Assembly: GCA_958299035.1 (NCBI GenBank)
Contig: CATQJL010000112.1
Span: forward strand, 61,611,823-61,675,822
Reading direction: 5' to 3'
DNA: 64,000 bases
Origin: Cylicocyclus nassatus
Taxonomy: Eukaryota; Nematoda; Chromadorea; Rhabditida; Strongylidae
Shown: positions 1 through 10,955 of the stretch, one piece after another
Layout: each line of letters begins with the position of its first letter
Position numbering within the stretch: position 1 is the stretch's first letter
Program-made: the position numbers and the translations under genes
Notes under the pieces: generated by a model
Database searches by the model: none
What the model was told of the DNA's origin: nothing
The model's input: the letters and a program-made list of their open reading frames with translations, nothing else

Positions 1-344
1 TGGACGCTGCATTTAAGTGCATTGAGTCTCAAACGACACATATGCAGATATTAGGAATGAGCTAAGCAATGCTTGTAGTGTCCGTTCTTACAATATATGC
101 ACAGGTTGTGCGGCACTGCTCGTACAAACGCTGCATGGACCCATATTCTGCAGACGTCCATTCGGTTAATTCCGCTTCAAATTCGTGGGGATTCATGTCG
201 GCTGGGAGAAGCGGGTATTTGTACAAGCAGACTCCGAAGACGTTTCTCAATCTCTGGAGCGACGGCTATTGGCTCCATCTGCTTTTTTGTTTTGAATGGC
301 TCGTCGTTTATTCTGCTCAACTCTTTGCAAGGAATCATTAGGTG

Positions 345-801
345 TTATGCTGACATGGAATCGTTGGACTCACTCTTTCTAAAAGTATGGTCGTTAGATG
401 AGGTTTGCTCTTTGACTATTAATTTCTGGCCGTGGCGGAGTCGTGTCTCGTCCTCTTCATAAAACACTTGTATTTTTGCGACAAGTCTCATTAGCTTGTC
501 AAATTGTGGTTCGAGTGCATCTTGGAAGAATTTGATATCTTCAATTACTGTAATGCTTTTAAACAATCAAGGTGCTTTATCAACTAACTATCTTGACAGT
601 TCTCCACAGCTCCAAGTTTTTCTTTATCGTTTAGAGGTTGCGCTGCCGTATCGCTGTAGAGACGAGTGGTTCTCCACCGTATAATAGCTGTTCCTATGCT
701 TCGCTGCTGGCTTGTGATGGCTCCGCTGCTCTATCTGCTGGTGGGGTCTCTTGCAATGCTTCAAGGCCGTGTAGAGGTTCTCCCGTCGCTTTTCCGGACA
801 T
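345..801 (-). CDS. Unrecognised gene, C-terminal exons (possibly degraded)
   Basis: Read on the minus strand, an ATG at 801 opens a frame beginning MSGKATGEPLHGLEALQ. A second frame ends at a donor at about 589; a 41-bp intron (548-588, GTTAG...TTACAG) leads into an exon at 547-345 that reads IEDIKFFQDALEPQFDKLMR and ends in a stop. The join keeps phase. The product is charged and has no domain I recognise. An in-frame TAG near 697 separates the ATG segment from the spliced frame, so either one more small intron is missed or the gene is frameshifted. A further minus-strand frame at 62-250 (with PADMNPHEFEAELTEW) looks protein-like in composition and may belong to the same gene or to a retroelement gag-like protein. 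Function unknown. Confidence 0.4.
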
Positions 802-959
802 GTCGATGTATATCATTATTGCATGCATGTGTTCGCAGCTCACAACAAACCTAGCCGCACTGACATGTGCATCTCAGCAAATATGGGCACATATCATATG
901 CCCAACAGTGGAAATTCTCCCGAAAAAGAAGAATATATACGAAAGTTTAGTTTGAAAGA

Positions 960-1290
960 GACATCGCCAAGTGCGACTTCATAACGTACGACCTAAAACA
1001 AGAAAAACGAGCGAAAAGTGGGGAAACTTACACCTTGGGGCGGAGTCCTCCGAGCTGTCTGATTTCCTGCTACGCGGCAGGGTACGCATGCCGCCACAGT
1101 TAAAATGTAGGATCCCGCAACGACTTCTCGTCTCCGCCTTGGTGGAGACCGTCAAATTTCAAATTGTGCGGCTTTGGAAAACGTATGTTTTCGCCGTTTT
1201 CGCGCCTTTTAAGGTGGACTTTCGATCTAAAAATCGAGTCTGCCCGGACACTGCCTTTAACGGACTCGATCTGGGCGTGCTAAACTTTTC
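960..1290. repeat. Fragment of a TTAA-type MITE family
   Basis: The block GGCAGGGTACGCATGCCGCC recurs, diverged, at 33,345 and 62,350, and the stretch around 970-1,060 recurs at 30,570-30,730. The segment GGACACTGCCTTTAA near 1,245 matches the end of the TTAA elements found at 54.5 and 33.5 kb. Only one terminus is clear, so this is a remnant rather than a bounded element. Confidence 0.45.
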
Positions 1291-1329
1291 CGGTCCTGAA
1301 TATGAAGCATATTCTTACTCGTTCACATT

Positions 1330-3009
1330 GTAACTGTACTTCTCATTATAATAAGAAAAAAGCTGCTATTTTTCCCGGCGCCTTGATTAATACGTCTACG
1401 AGATAGCCGGCGCTCGCATTCGACTTCTTTTGGAGGTATTCAGTTTTTAGCACTCCATGCCGTTCTGCGACCATTGTTGTGTTGAACGTGCCCCTTCGAG
1501 AAAATCCGGCCCATTCTTCAATCCTCTTTAAACGTCTTCATTGGTAAAATGGGTGATCTTGAATTACAAAAAATTCAGCCGAGGTATTAGCTCGTAAGGA
1601 AAGTTTCCGGGCACTTGCAAAAATTTTTTTCAAATCGCTGTAACTTCAAGCAAATTGATTTGTTTTTTGAAGCTACAAACTTCATTGCAAAGACAATTTT
1701 GTCCGCAACATATGTTCATCTGGCTTCTCAGCACCTCATTGCGGTCCACTAGCATGCGCAGAAGGGGAAAAGGTCGTCGCGAAAAGTGGCCTATTTGTGC
1801 AGGATTATCTCAGGCAGGATGAGAGCTGGAAAGCCCAGATGCTGTAGCTACATAGAGGTCCGCTGGGGCTGTTATGCGGATCATGTTTTTGGAGGATCAC
1901 CTGCAAGAAAAATTCCCCTAGAAAGATTGAAAAATCGACCATTTTTTGCCCCAAAAATGCACCATTTTTCGAGTAAGTGACTTTAAAGTCGTCTAATGCT
2001 GCACAGAAAGGACCAAATCTTTGATTATTGGCAACATTGGTGGGGTTAATGCCTTGCACATCTTTCGGACCCTTTTGGATCATCCAGGCGTGGCCATCCC
2101 CGCAGAGGCGACGCTAGCTGCGAAAATAGTTGCAGTCAGAGGCAAGTTCGAGAGCTTGTATCTGAGCGCAAATCGAAAAACTCGAGTACATCTGCAATTC
2201 AAAAGTTAACAGGCTTTTCAATCAGATCACTCATGATTTGGACGAAGTTCTTTTGATTGCACAAAAAATGGCCGTAAAGAGAAAAATTTTGGAATTTTTG
2301 TGGTTGAAAAAATTTCTCTTCTTGATGTGCAGATCAAACACGTCTTTGCATCGATAAAAGTCAGAAGGCGTATTGAAAACCTCAGGCTTCCCTCTACTGC
2401 ACAGTATAAAAACGTGGTGTCAAAGTCCGACTCAGCGCCGAAAAAGTGCGTTTGAAAATGAAATTTCCAAAGTGTCGGGAACTTTCTTTACAACCTACTA
2501 TTTGCGATGCAGTTAGCCTACGTCTTTTCTGATCGAGAAAGCTCAGTACTTCAGATGGTTTTAAAAGTTTGATTTTTCTGATAGCGGGGCAACTCAGAAA
2601 GAGCTTTTTGCGAGAGACTCGCAGTCCAGCCTAATAACATGTACCTCACCCGATGAAGTATTCGCTCAAGGCATCACTCACCCTTACCAAATCTTTTGCC
2701 TTTCTTATGCAGAATTGCAGTATAGGAGGCGGCAAAACAGTAAGTTGGTCGCATTTACTAGAAACACCGCTTTGAACCCATTGTAAAAAGGTAGAGCCTT
2801 ATCAGAAAGAAAGATTCTAGGGTTGAAGTCTGAGACTGCCCTCTTTACTTGTTCGAAAAGGATTTTGACTCACCCGCGCTCATTGTGTTTGATGGGAGAA
2901 ACGCTGGAAATATCTGTTCTCTAAGCATTGCCAATGGAAGTTGTTTAGGATTGTCCAGGTTCGGCTATCTTCTAGCCTTGACATGGTGGATACTCGTAGT
3001 GGAACTGGC
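1330..3009. other. No supported feature
   Basis: Short open frames occur on both strands, but none has splice or compositional support. I see no clear repeat ends here. Confidence 0.4.
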
Positions 3010-3115
3010 TGAACGAATTTCCAAGGTTGGCAACACTTCTTTACTCGCTAACGTTTCGGCGCTTTCGACTTCTTCAGAGCCTGCAAGCCCGAAATCGTAT
3101 GCTTTCTCGCCCAGA
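3010..3115 (-). repeat. Solo terminal repeat of a Penelope-like element
   Basis: On the plus strand AACGTTTCGGCGCTTTCGAC and the TTCTTCAGAGCCTG that follows match the left terminus of the Penelope-like element at 24.93-27.05 kb. Reverse-complemented it shows CTGAAGA...GAAACGTT, a hammerhead-like core with a mismatched stem II and a lost stem III. No coding remnant is attached, so this is a diverged solo end. Confidence 0.5.
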
Positions 3116-3594
3116 CGTCAACAAAAAACCAAAGTATCATCCGAAAACAAAGCTAATGTCAACAAAAAGTTCTTTACCTGCAAATTCCCGAACTTTCTTA
3201 TCTGCGACCATCAAAGCGGCTAAGCTTAGATTATAACGGGTGATGCTAAAGGTGTCATCCAAACGACACCTCGGTGAGCTTAATCACTTAACCACTGCTC
3301 TCGCAGTGATTTGATAATTACTGAAAAAGCGTAAATTCGAAAAAAAAACAATAGGTTTATGCACAAACCAGCCATGAATCCGGCACCGCTTGCGTTTTGT
3401 GGAGTATACGAGAGCCGAATTCTGTCATCGTTGTTGTGCTCCTTCAATCGCTTTTTCAAAGATATTCTGTCACTGTCATCGACATCCTGGCCGCAGCTTG
3501 TGCCTTACTACAATATTGAAAAATATCCACGGTGGAATGGTTGTTGATCATGTTAAAAAGATACCATAAATCTTGTTTATTCATGTAGAAAGTT

Positions 3595-4035
3595 TTATTT
3601 TTCTGGATTACTGAGTTGTCGCAATTTTTTGAGAATGTAGTCAAATGTAAACTCTGACACAAGCGCGTTATTTTCAGAATATAGTCATTTACCGTACCTT
3701 CAATCATATTTTTCACATATTCTTCCTCTATAGATAAAAGCCTATGTAATGATGGATTAAGGTCACGCCCTACATGCCCAAAGCATGCCAAGACCGTGAC
3801 GTCCCTGTCAATGTTCTCATTGACGTTCATGAGCTGAATAGTGCTTCGGGCCTGGAAGAGGCGACTCTTTCGCGATACCCGTCTATGCACTTCTCCAGCT
3901 CTATTACATCTAAACTTGTGATCTGATATGTCATCAATAAGTGTTGCGATTCAACTAACCTCAAACAAAGTCGTTGCCTTGATGTTGATCGGCAAAAAAG
4001 ACGTCACGAACTTCTTACACGTCATCTCTCCTTCC
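3595..4035 (-). CDS. Unrecognised gene, terminal exons, interrupted by a transposon
   Basis: Three minus-strand blocks are joined by short nematode-size introns. Exon 4,035-3,960 contains KKFVTSFLPINIKATTLFE. Intron 3,959-3,910 (50 bp, GTTAGT...GTTTAG) leads to exon 3,909-3,698, with NIDRDVTVLACFGHVGRDLN. Intron 3,697-3,654 (44 bp) leads to exon 3,653-3,595, with FDYILKKLRQLSNPEK and a stop. The second junction keeps phase. The first does not in any frame I tried, which suggests a frameshift or a decaying gene. The upstream side ends exactly at the TTAA site of the element at 4,040-5,959. The remaining 5' part should therefore lie beyond 5,963, where a zinc-finger remnant is seen. No family recognised. 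Confidence 0.42.
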
Positions 4036-4039
4036 TTAA

Positions 4040-5959
4040 AGGCACCGTCCACCCTAAACTGGGGGTCTCGAGCTTTGCGTAGCATATGATATTAGGGGGC
4101 CTCTTGAAGCGAATTTCAAGCCGCAGCGCAAAATGTCGCTTCGAAAGCGAGAAAATCGCTCCATGATAACCAAGATGCACGGGGACCCCTAGACAGCACC
4201 GCCCTCCCCATCCATGCCCACCCATCTGGGAGGCATACAAGTGTTACCCAAGCAGCCGCCTGGTGCCGCGGCCAGCCGCCAGAGCTGGCACCAGCGTCGC
4301 GGCTGAGCTACCGTAAGCGCGCTCTCGTCGTCCGCAACTTCTCGCAGAGAGATTTTCGGAGCAGCTTCGCACCTTATCGCGCTTAAAGGCAGAGTCCAGG
4401 CAGATCTGGATTCATGGGGGTTTTACGTGGAAAGTACTTTTGGGGCCCTAACTAAGGCACTGCCCAGACGGCTGGACCCCGCGATCGTATTCGCATATTC
4501 ATGACAGTTTCGCGCCAGGACACACGCTTTGCGCCATGAATCCATGCGAAATACGATCGCGGGGGCCAGTTTCGAGGGGTATCTCAGCCGCTAGAGCACT
4601 ACCTGAGGTGCCGGTTGGGCAGTGGCTTAGTTAGGGCCCCAAAATTACTATCCACATTATATCCCCATGTGTCCATACTTCCTAGACGCTGCCTTTAAGT
4701 GCGGGAATTCCTTCAGAGGTCGCGCTACTGCCACATTTCATATATCGATCAAGACAGCAGAAAATTTGTAGTTTATTAATAAGATACAATGCAAAAAATA
4801 AATATACAAAAACAAAAATAAGTTAAAAAAATTAATTGACGGAATAAATACGAAATTAAATTAAAAGCATAATATTAAGACAATTATACACCGTGGACGG
4901 TGTATAATTGTACTTTTTTTATTCCTGCTCAAATCGTAATGGGATTTAACTTGTGGACGCCGTCCTCAATCAGCGCTTTCGGCAATTTCAATGACTGTCT
5001 TATTTTTCCAGAAATTCAGCAGATTTGCAAAGAAGAACGTAGCAAAGGTGAGACCCTGAGACATCATATACAATTACACCCCCTACTCACTTATTTCGAG
5101 TTCTCCACAAAAGTGACAAATTTCAGCAGCTGAAGAGTAGAGCTGGCTTGTAGCAGTTAGCGGATTCTGAGATTGAGAAATTTTCGAAAAGATCGGTAAC
5201 AAGCAAAAAATCAAAAATTACCTCCAACAGCGAAGGATTTTCTACCACTTAATTTGAGCAAGATGCTCAGAATGAAGATAGCTGAGAGTTAGACATTTGG
5301 AATCCTAGCTGTTCTACATCATTTCATCTTTTATACTATATGTGACACATTTTTCTAATATCTGACCTACGGTGCTAGATTTCTTCTTCTCCAAAGGTCA
5401 CTACGAATTGTGCCAAAAAACTAATCAATGATCTTATATTTTTATGAACTTATTCCATGATATTATTTTTTTGAATTGATTTCATAAATATTTGTCAATT
5501 TATTATTTTTTTAATTTTGGTTTTTGTTATTCTTTGCTTTGTATCTTATTAAAAAACCACAATTTTTCTGCTTTCTTGATCTATACATGATATGTGGCTG
5601 TAGCGCCACTTCTGAGGGAATTCTCGCACCTCAGCGCGATGAGGTGCGAGGCTGCTGCGAAAATCTCTCTGCGAGAAGGTGTGGACGACGAGAGCGCGCT
5701 TACGGTAGCTCAGCCGCGACCTGCTGCCAGCTCTGGCGGCTGGCCGCGGCATCGGGCGGCTGCCTGGGTAACTCTTGCTACGCACCCCATCCATCCGTGA
5801 GCGCCCAGCCAACCACCGTCCCGGAATCGGCCTGCGGGTTCTCCGAACGGGAATTGTTCGGGTTTTCGCGGATTCTCGACTTCATATTCGGAATCAGGGA
5901 CATGAGAAGGCTCCGGAACGATCCAAACGTGGGAGTCGAGAATCTGGTGGGCGGTGCCT
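4040..5959. mobile_element. TTAA-type DNA transposon with ~480-bp inverted termini
   Basis: The left end (TTAA at 4,036-4,039, then AGGCACCGTCCACC) and right end (GGTGGGCGGTGCCT, then TCAA at 5,960) are inverted copies. The match continues inward through the AGCTACCGTAAGCGCGCTCT block (4,308) and its reverse complement (5,690), then through the stretch ending AATAAGATACAA (about 4,780 and 5,540). The left arm is split by a nested element at 4,387-4,694; removing it makes the arms collinear. No transposase frame is visible, so it is non-autonomous. TSD TTAA (one copy mutated to TCAA) is typical of piggyBac-like elements; the superfamily is inferred from that alone. Confidence 0.7.
4387..4694. 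mobile_element. TTAA-type MITE nested in the left arm
   Basis: Bounded by TTAA at 4,383-4,386 and 4,695-4,698. Ends are AGGCAGAGTC and its inverted partner GACGCTGCCT. The inverted arms include GGGGCCCTAACTAAG at 4,433 and its complement at 4,632. Deleting the 308 bp plus one TTAA restores the arm of the host element. Confidence 0.75.
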
Positions 5960-6003
5960 TCAAGATCGTCTTTATTAGCTAGCTTTTGATTACAATTTTA
6001 GAG

Positions 6004-6270
6004 TCAAATGCCTCGAATTCCCTTTGGTTCCCAGAAAACGATCTTCGGCATCATCTCGGAATGTACTGCATTGCAATGATCTGCCAAAGCGTGATGGTCG
6101 GCAAGTGTGGTAGAACATAATGAACATTCGAGGATAGGCTTCGATCGCATTGAACGCAGTCTTCCATCGCAAGGCCGTGGAGATTTCTCAGATGAGCGCA
6201 AGGTTTTCTCAGCACCTCTTGGGACACAGGAAGCAAACGATTCTGGTTGATGACAACATATATTGTAAAC
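6004..6270 (-). pseudogene. C2H2 zinc-finger remnant
   Basis: A minus-strand frame (6,201-6,004) contains ECSLCSTTLADHHALADHC followed by NAVH. This fits the classical finger C-x2-C-x3-(L)-x5-L-x2-H-x4-H, at 6,126-6,061. Just upstream, another frame reads VCFLCPKRC and then a stop, and a third frame carries LRNLHGLAMEDCVQCDR, as if two further cysteine/histidine pairs were knocked out of frame. This suggests a decayed multi-finger gene. It may be the 5' portion of the minus-strand gene ending at 3,595, separated from it by the TTAA transposon. DNA binding is inferred from the finger only. Confidence 0.45.
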
Positions 6271-6339
6271 AATATCAGAACTTATTTGGCGCTATCCCAT
6301 TTCCGGCCGCAAGATTATGGAGCCATATATAGCTCAAAC

Positions 6340-7105
6340 TTTCTTCATGGAAGTTTTAGACATGCTGATCATGGAACCGCACACGATTGACGCGGATAAG
6401 CGTTGCCATGAAGTTACGATAGGTATATTTTATGGCGCCAGGTCTCCGATTTTGCCAAACTATTTGGTAATGTAAAGACCATCATCTTTTTCACTATCGG
6501 ACTTATTGTGGAAATGCATTGATTAGCATGTAATTAGCATCCAATTTCTCAAGTTCCATAACCTGGTTCTATAACATTGCAGGTGCAATACTGACTTCGT
6601 TCGTATCCACCGCTACCCCCTAAAATGGCCATAGCATACCTAGTAACCCCAGGACCAAAACTGAGCGAGATACAGACAAAGTCAGTTACGTTTCAGAACA
6701 TTGTTGACGCCCTCCAAATACTACCAATTCCTACACGAAAGGAAGGACATTCTTTCGATCAAACAGGCGGATGTTTTTTTTTCAAACAAGAACAGACATA
6801 CTAGAATGTATTGATGAAAATTGATATGAGATATCACAAATAATTGATGTTAGCCATATCTTGCACCCAAACTAAATTCTTGAAAAATACAGATTGGCAA
6901 GTTACTTTCACAAAGTACAGTAATCAGCGTGTACAGTGGTAGCGTTCGCGGGGCTACTTCTAATTACTCATAGCATAGATGAATTGACAGGCTCGACATA
7001 TGAAGTAACACAGATAATCGTCGGGGCAGGCTACCATGCTAATTTTGGGCAAGCGTGCACCGAAAAAATAGTTCGTTGATTTCTTGAGGTCCGCGTGCAG
7101 ATATT
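6340..7105. other. No supported feature
   Basis: AT-rich sequence with short frames only; nothing I can support. Confidence 0.4.
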
Positions 7106-7111
7106 TGGAAC

Positions 7112-7810
7112 AAGTGCGTCACCTCCGCTTCGCGGAGGTTCGCACTGGCTCTATCCGTATGCCTTATTCATGCTCCCAAACTGATGACTTTGAAACTCAC
7201 CGCGCGAGGCTGTACATCATAAATGAATCGTAAACAACTGCTCATTCTTGAAGCATCTCCATGTAAGATCGGTAATTTTGAGAAGGAAAACTTTTTTGCC
7301 AAGGAATAAATACGAATTCGAACAGATTATTGAATTTATTTTGGCTTGATAATTGTTATAAAGATAATAGTCATTTTGGGCTACATTTCCATGCAAAAAT
7401 CTTTTCAGATATTTATGTACAACCTTGTCAAATCGACTCTCTATGCGATCACTACTTTTTGGCGCTGTTTTCGCGGAAAAGCAAACTTTTTGAGCACTTT
7501 TTGAGCTAGAATTCTTGGAGCGCAGATTTGCTTGTCAGGCAAATCAGGACTTTGCAAAAAATTGAATTTGTGACCTAGTTTTGCGCGCCAAAAGCCAAGT
7601 GGACCCGTTTGAGGCGCAATTTTTGAAGGACCCGCTTATCGAACCGGCTCGTCCTTGTGCATGGTAGGCCTACAAGCTGGTACGGTATGCAATGCAAAAT
7701 TGTAGCTCGATAGCTTTTCTGCAGCTGCCTCTATGAATTTCGTGACAGACAGACAAACACACACACGCATAAAAAGACAGACGTTTAGCGCTTTATTATA
7801 AGTCATGATA
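7112..7810 (+). repeat. R1 interspersed repeat, copy a
   Basis: Starts with the hairpin GTGCGTCACCTCCGCTTCGC (arms CCTCCGC/GCGGAGG) and ends with TTCGTGACAGACAGACAAAC, a short CA/CG-rich tract and TTATTATAAGTCATGATA. The interior matches five other copies in the window (38.7, 41.9, 45.3, 46.3 and 63.3 kb), e.g. GATCGGTAATTTTGAGAAGG and TTTTTGGCGCTGTTTTCGC. No coding capacity. Class unknown. Confidence 0.75.
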
Positions 7811-7815
7811 ATGTG

Positions 7816-8266
7816 GGACAAATTTTGGACGAATGCTCGGAGGATGACCGTGGTTTTTCCACAAATTACTTGCGGCACAGCGGCCGCATTCTCGCGAACT
7901 TCCGCGAGAAAAATTGTTCAAGGCCGCACGGTCCTTTGTGAAGGACCGCACAACCCGTAGGTACCTTTCGAAAAAGTGCCCCAAACTCGGTAATCAAACC
8001 AACGATGACATTTCTGCCATATGGAGTGTTACCTTTGCTCGGCGTACGCCCGAAACTGTGTTGTAAGAAGAGTCAGGGCGCTCGCTGAAAGAAAGCATTT
8101 GACGAGCGCCTACAGAAAATCCTATATTGCTGCCCGCTGGCAGAACATGCGACAGTAAAGGAAGTACCGCTCGCTGAAGGTTCCACGCCCCAAAATTTTG
8201 CTGACCGCTTGCAGAAAAGCGCGTTTTGCGGACCGCCTGCCCCCGGCGATTATCTGAGCAGGTAGA
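7816..8266 (-). repeat. Truncated copy of the element inside 19.5-20.1 kb
   Basis: The right end CCGGCGATTATCTGA at about 8,255 and the segments CTGCCCGCTGGCAGAACAT and CAAAATTTTGCTGACCGCTT match, in inverse orientation, the segment at 19,555-20,139. The other terminus is missing where the R1 copy begins. Confidence 0.6.
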
Positions 8267-8729
8267 GCCGTTCGAGAGTGATGGGACAATAAGAAAACCA
8301 ACAAAGAATTGCAACCAAACATACAGAGAGAGCTCGCGAGGTCCTGATGACGGCTGATCTGGATCTGGATCAGCTATTGGTGCGTAACAGCAGATCTTTG
8401 GCTTTTCTCAACTTTATGAACTAGTTTGGATGTGTTGACAGTCGTGCCATCGCCTCCAGTTGTCTGGCTTTTTGGTGGCTGAAAATTTAATATACAAAGA
8501 ATTGTAACGACATTTCAAAAAACATTAGATAATGGGAGCCGCGGTGCGGTCTCGAAGCGCGCGGATGCAAATGCACCTTTATAATGGTTCCCTACTCAGT
8601 TTTGCATTTAAAGAATTGGGCAGAAATAAACTCACAAGTGTCCGTAGTTGGAGCATCTTGTAAAAGCATTGGCAAATCGCCAACTTTGGCTCGTAAACAA
8701 AACGTATGCATGCAAAGGCAAAAATCCAA

Positions 8730-8966
8730 GGCCTCGGGCAGAGTTCACGCGATTTCATCGTCGCGATTCATCGCAACAAGACAACTGTAACAACACCATT
8801 GCATGTCGATCTTCTTGTATTTCGGTTGTGACAGTTAGTCACGACTAGTCGTGTTGGAAAACTATCACAACCGAAATGCAAGAAGATCAGCATGCAATGA
8901 TTTTGTTACAGTTGTCTTGTCGCGATGAATCGCGACGATGAATTCGCGTGAACTCTGCCCGAGGCC
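8730..8966. mobile_element. 237-bp fold-back element
   Basis: GGCCTCGGGCAGAGTTCACG at the left is matched by its reverse complement at the right, and arms of about 110 bp run to the centre near 8,845 with few mismatches. It includes TTGCATGT/GCATGCAA and CTTCTTGTATTTCGGTTGTG with their complements. The TSD is unclear (AA or CAA). It would form a long hairpin if transcribed. Confidence 0.65.
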
Positions 8967-9470
8967 AATCAATATTAGTTGAAGGAATGTGACGATAGCG
9001 GTCCTCACCCAATAGTCGCTAGGTGGGCAGATTCGAATTTGAATTTGAGCACGCTGGTTGCGATAGAGCACAGCTTCTTCAGCCCGCAGTTCAAGCCTAC
9101 GCATCCTTTCTTTTTGTTTTTTCGTCAATGCGTGCTATTTTTTGTGTTTCAACATTCTTCATGATTATGATTGACGATTATTTTTTTTATAAAAAATGTT
9201 TTATACTGCTGTGCTCAATTCTTCGACTCTATTTTCAGGTACCAGTCTTCGAGAAACAAAGAAAATTGAAATTTTTCCCGTAAATCCTCTTTTGGGATGT
9301 AACATGCGTTAAAGGGTTGCTCTGAATTGTTTAATGTCGCAGATTCCTCATGTGCATCAATTCTTCAAGCAAGCTTACCTGAAATCAGGGTCAAAGAAGA
9401 AGCATATGAGACATTGATACTATATGGACGACCTGAAAAATATTGAAACACATTACGTTCCATATTATGT

Positions 9471-9665
9471 TTGTCAAGAGTGTTAAGAGTTAAGTGCACG
9501 AAGTCTAACGTGGCCCAACAGCGAGGATCCCGAGCGCTGGAGAAATTTGCGTTGGGGCATGGGACGCGCTTTGCGCAGCCATGTGTAGATACAAGTATCG
9601 TCAATTGGGACAGACTGTATATACTTGACATCGCCGGACAGCGAGTTTTAACCGACAATTTGGTA
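9471..9665 (+). CDS. Possible exon interrupted by two transposons
   Basis: An open frame contains ALEKFALGHGTRFAQPCVD and RLYILDIAGQRVLTDNLV, with protein-like composition, and runs into the TA-TSD element at 9,666. Between that element and the one at 10,956 a second open stretch continues, and after excision of the latter (8-bp TSD) the frame stays open to a possible donor near 12,527 (KQKNHSSRDENHENVVARR). No family recognised; could equally be old transposon sequence. Confidence 0.25.
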
Positions 9666-10832
9666 ATATCTACTGCATGACGAAGGCGGTTGCCCAAATA
9701 GGTTGAAGGCTGTCGCGCACGCGGCGCGCGGGCAATTGTCAGCCATGGAGCGCGCAAGCTCGGTCAGCGGTCATCCACGGAGAGCGCGCAGCAGGACGGC
9801 GGCGTAGCAGGAGGAACCAAAGGCCCTGCCGGCTCATCCGCAGGAGGCAATTAAGGGCGCAAGCACTGTGGGGAGGATTTGGCAAGGATCCAAAACAACT
9901 TAGCAAAGAAACTTGAAGGAGACCATATGAAAACGTATTTCATAACTCTGCTTAGGAAAAAGCACGAGAATTACGAGTAAAAGTTTTGAAATCCACTTTT
10001 CATGGCTTCTCTTAATGAAATAACTGTCATTCGAAAAACTCGCCATAAAGAATTCTCACGATTCAAGTTGGAAAATGGAGGGGAAGGTAAACTTAAAGTC
10101 AGCAGTCCAAGATGAAACCTTGAATTAATAAATTAAATGACTGCAAAATTTTGAACCAAATTGGAAATTTTTCAGAAATTGAGAATTTGCATCACATTGA
10201 CGTAAAATTTTCTGTAAGTTGTAGATTTACAATTATGGTTTTCAGATGGATCATGTTGAATGCTAGCAAGATTTCGTGAACAATTTCTTAATCTTCAATT
10301 TTCTAGTACCGATTTTCAGCGTCACGATTTGACGACTTCGGTTTCTTGACATTCAATAATTCTTAAAAATCTTGAAACTTGAGTGTAAGTACTTCGACGT
10401 AGCTAATGTTTTTCTGGGGATATTATTCATGTGCAAAGGTTGAATGTAAATGAAAAGTGAATTCCGCTTTCATTTCTCCTATAAATGCGGCTGAAAACGC
10501 AGATTACAAAACTGCCCCACTTATTTCTCTAGCGTTTTCCCCAGCGTAGTTACGAGGTAAGTTTTCTGACGAACATTTACGGAATCCTGCCAAGTTTTCT
10601 TGGATCGTGGCCAAATCTCCGGCGCAGTGCTCGCGCCTCTAATAACGGCTAGGCCTTTGGTTCCTCCTGCGCATCCTTCCAGCAGGACAGCCGCGCTCCG
10701 TCTGCTGCGCGTGCTCCGTGGATGATCGCTGACCGAGCTTGCGCGCGCTCCATGGCTGACAACTGTCCGCGCGCCGCGTGCGCGACAGCCTTCAATCTAT
10801 CCGGGCAACCGCCTTCGTCATGCAGTAGATAT
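9666..10832. mobile_element. TA-TSD element with long GC-rich inverted termini
   Basis: Left ATATCTACTGCATGACGAAG and its inverted partner CTTCGTCATGCAGTAGATAT are flanked by TA (9,664-9,665 and 10,833-10,834). The inverted arms extend about 170 bp through GCGGTTGCCC, GCCATGGAGCGCGC and GAGGAACCAAAGGCC. The middle is AT-rich and non-coding. The TA duplication suggests a Tc1/mariner-like non-autonomous element; the exact end could shift by a few bases because the flanks are palindromic. Confidence 0.65.
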
Positions 10833-10955
10833 TATACAGTTCGTCTATAAAATCGTGACGACGGATTTAGCCGTGCTCTTTGCGCCCACAGCAGGAAACA
10901 CTCGTACACAAAGGCGTCACCTCAACTCTCAGCTCAGTCATTCCCAATTTCCAAA

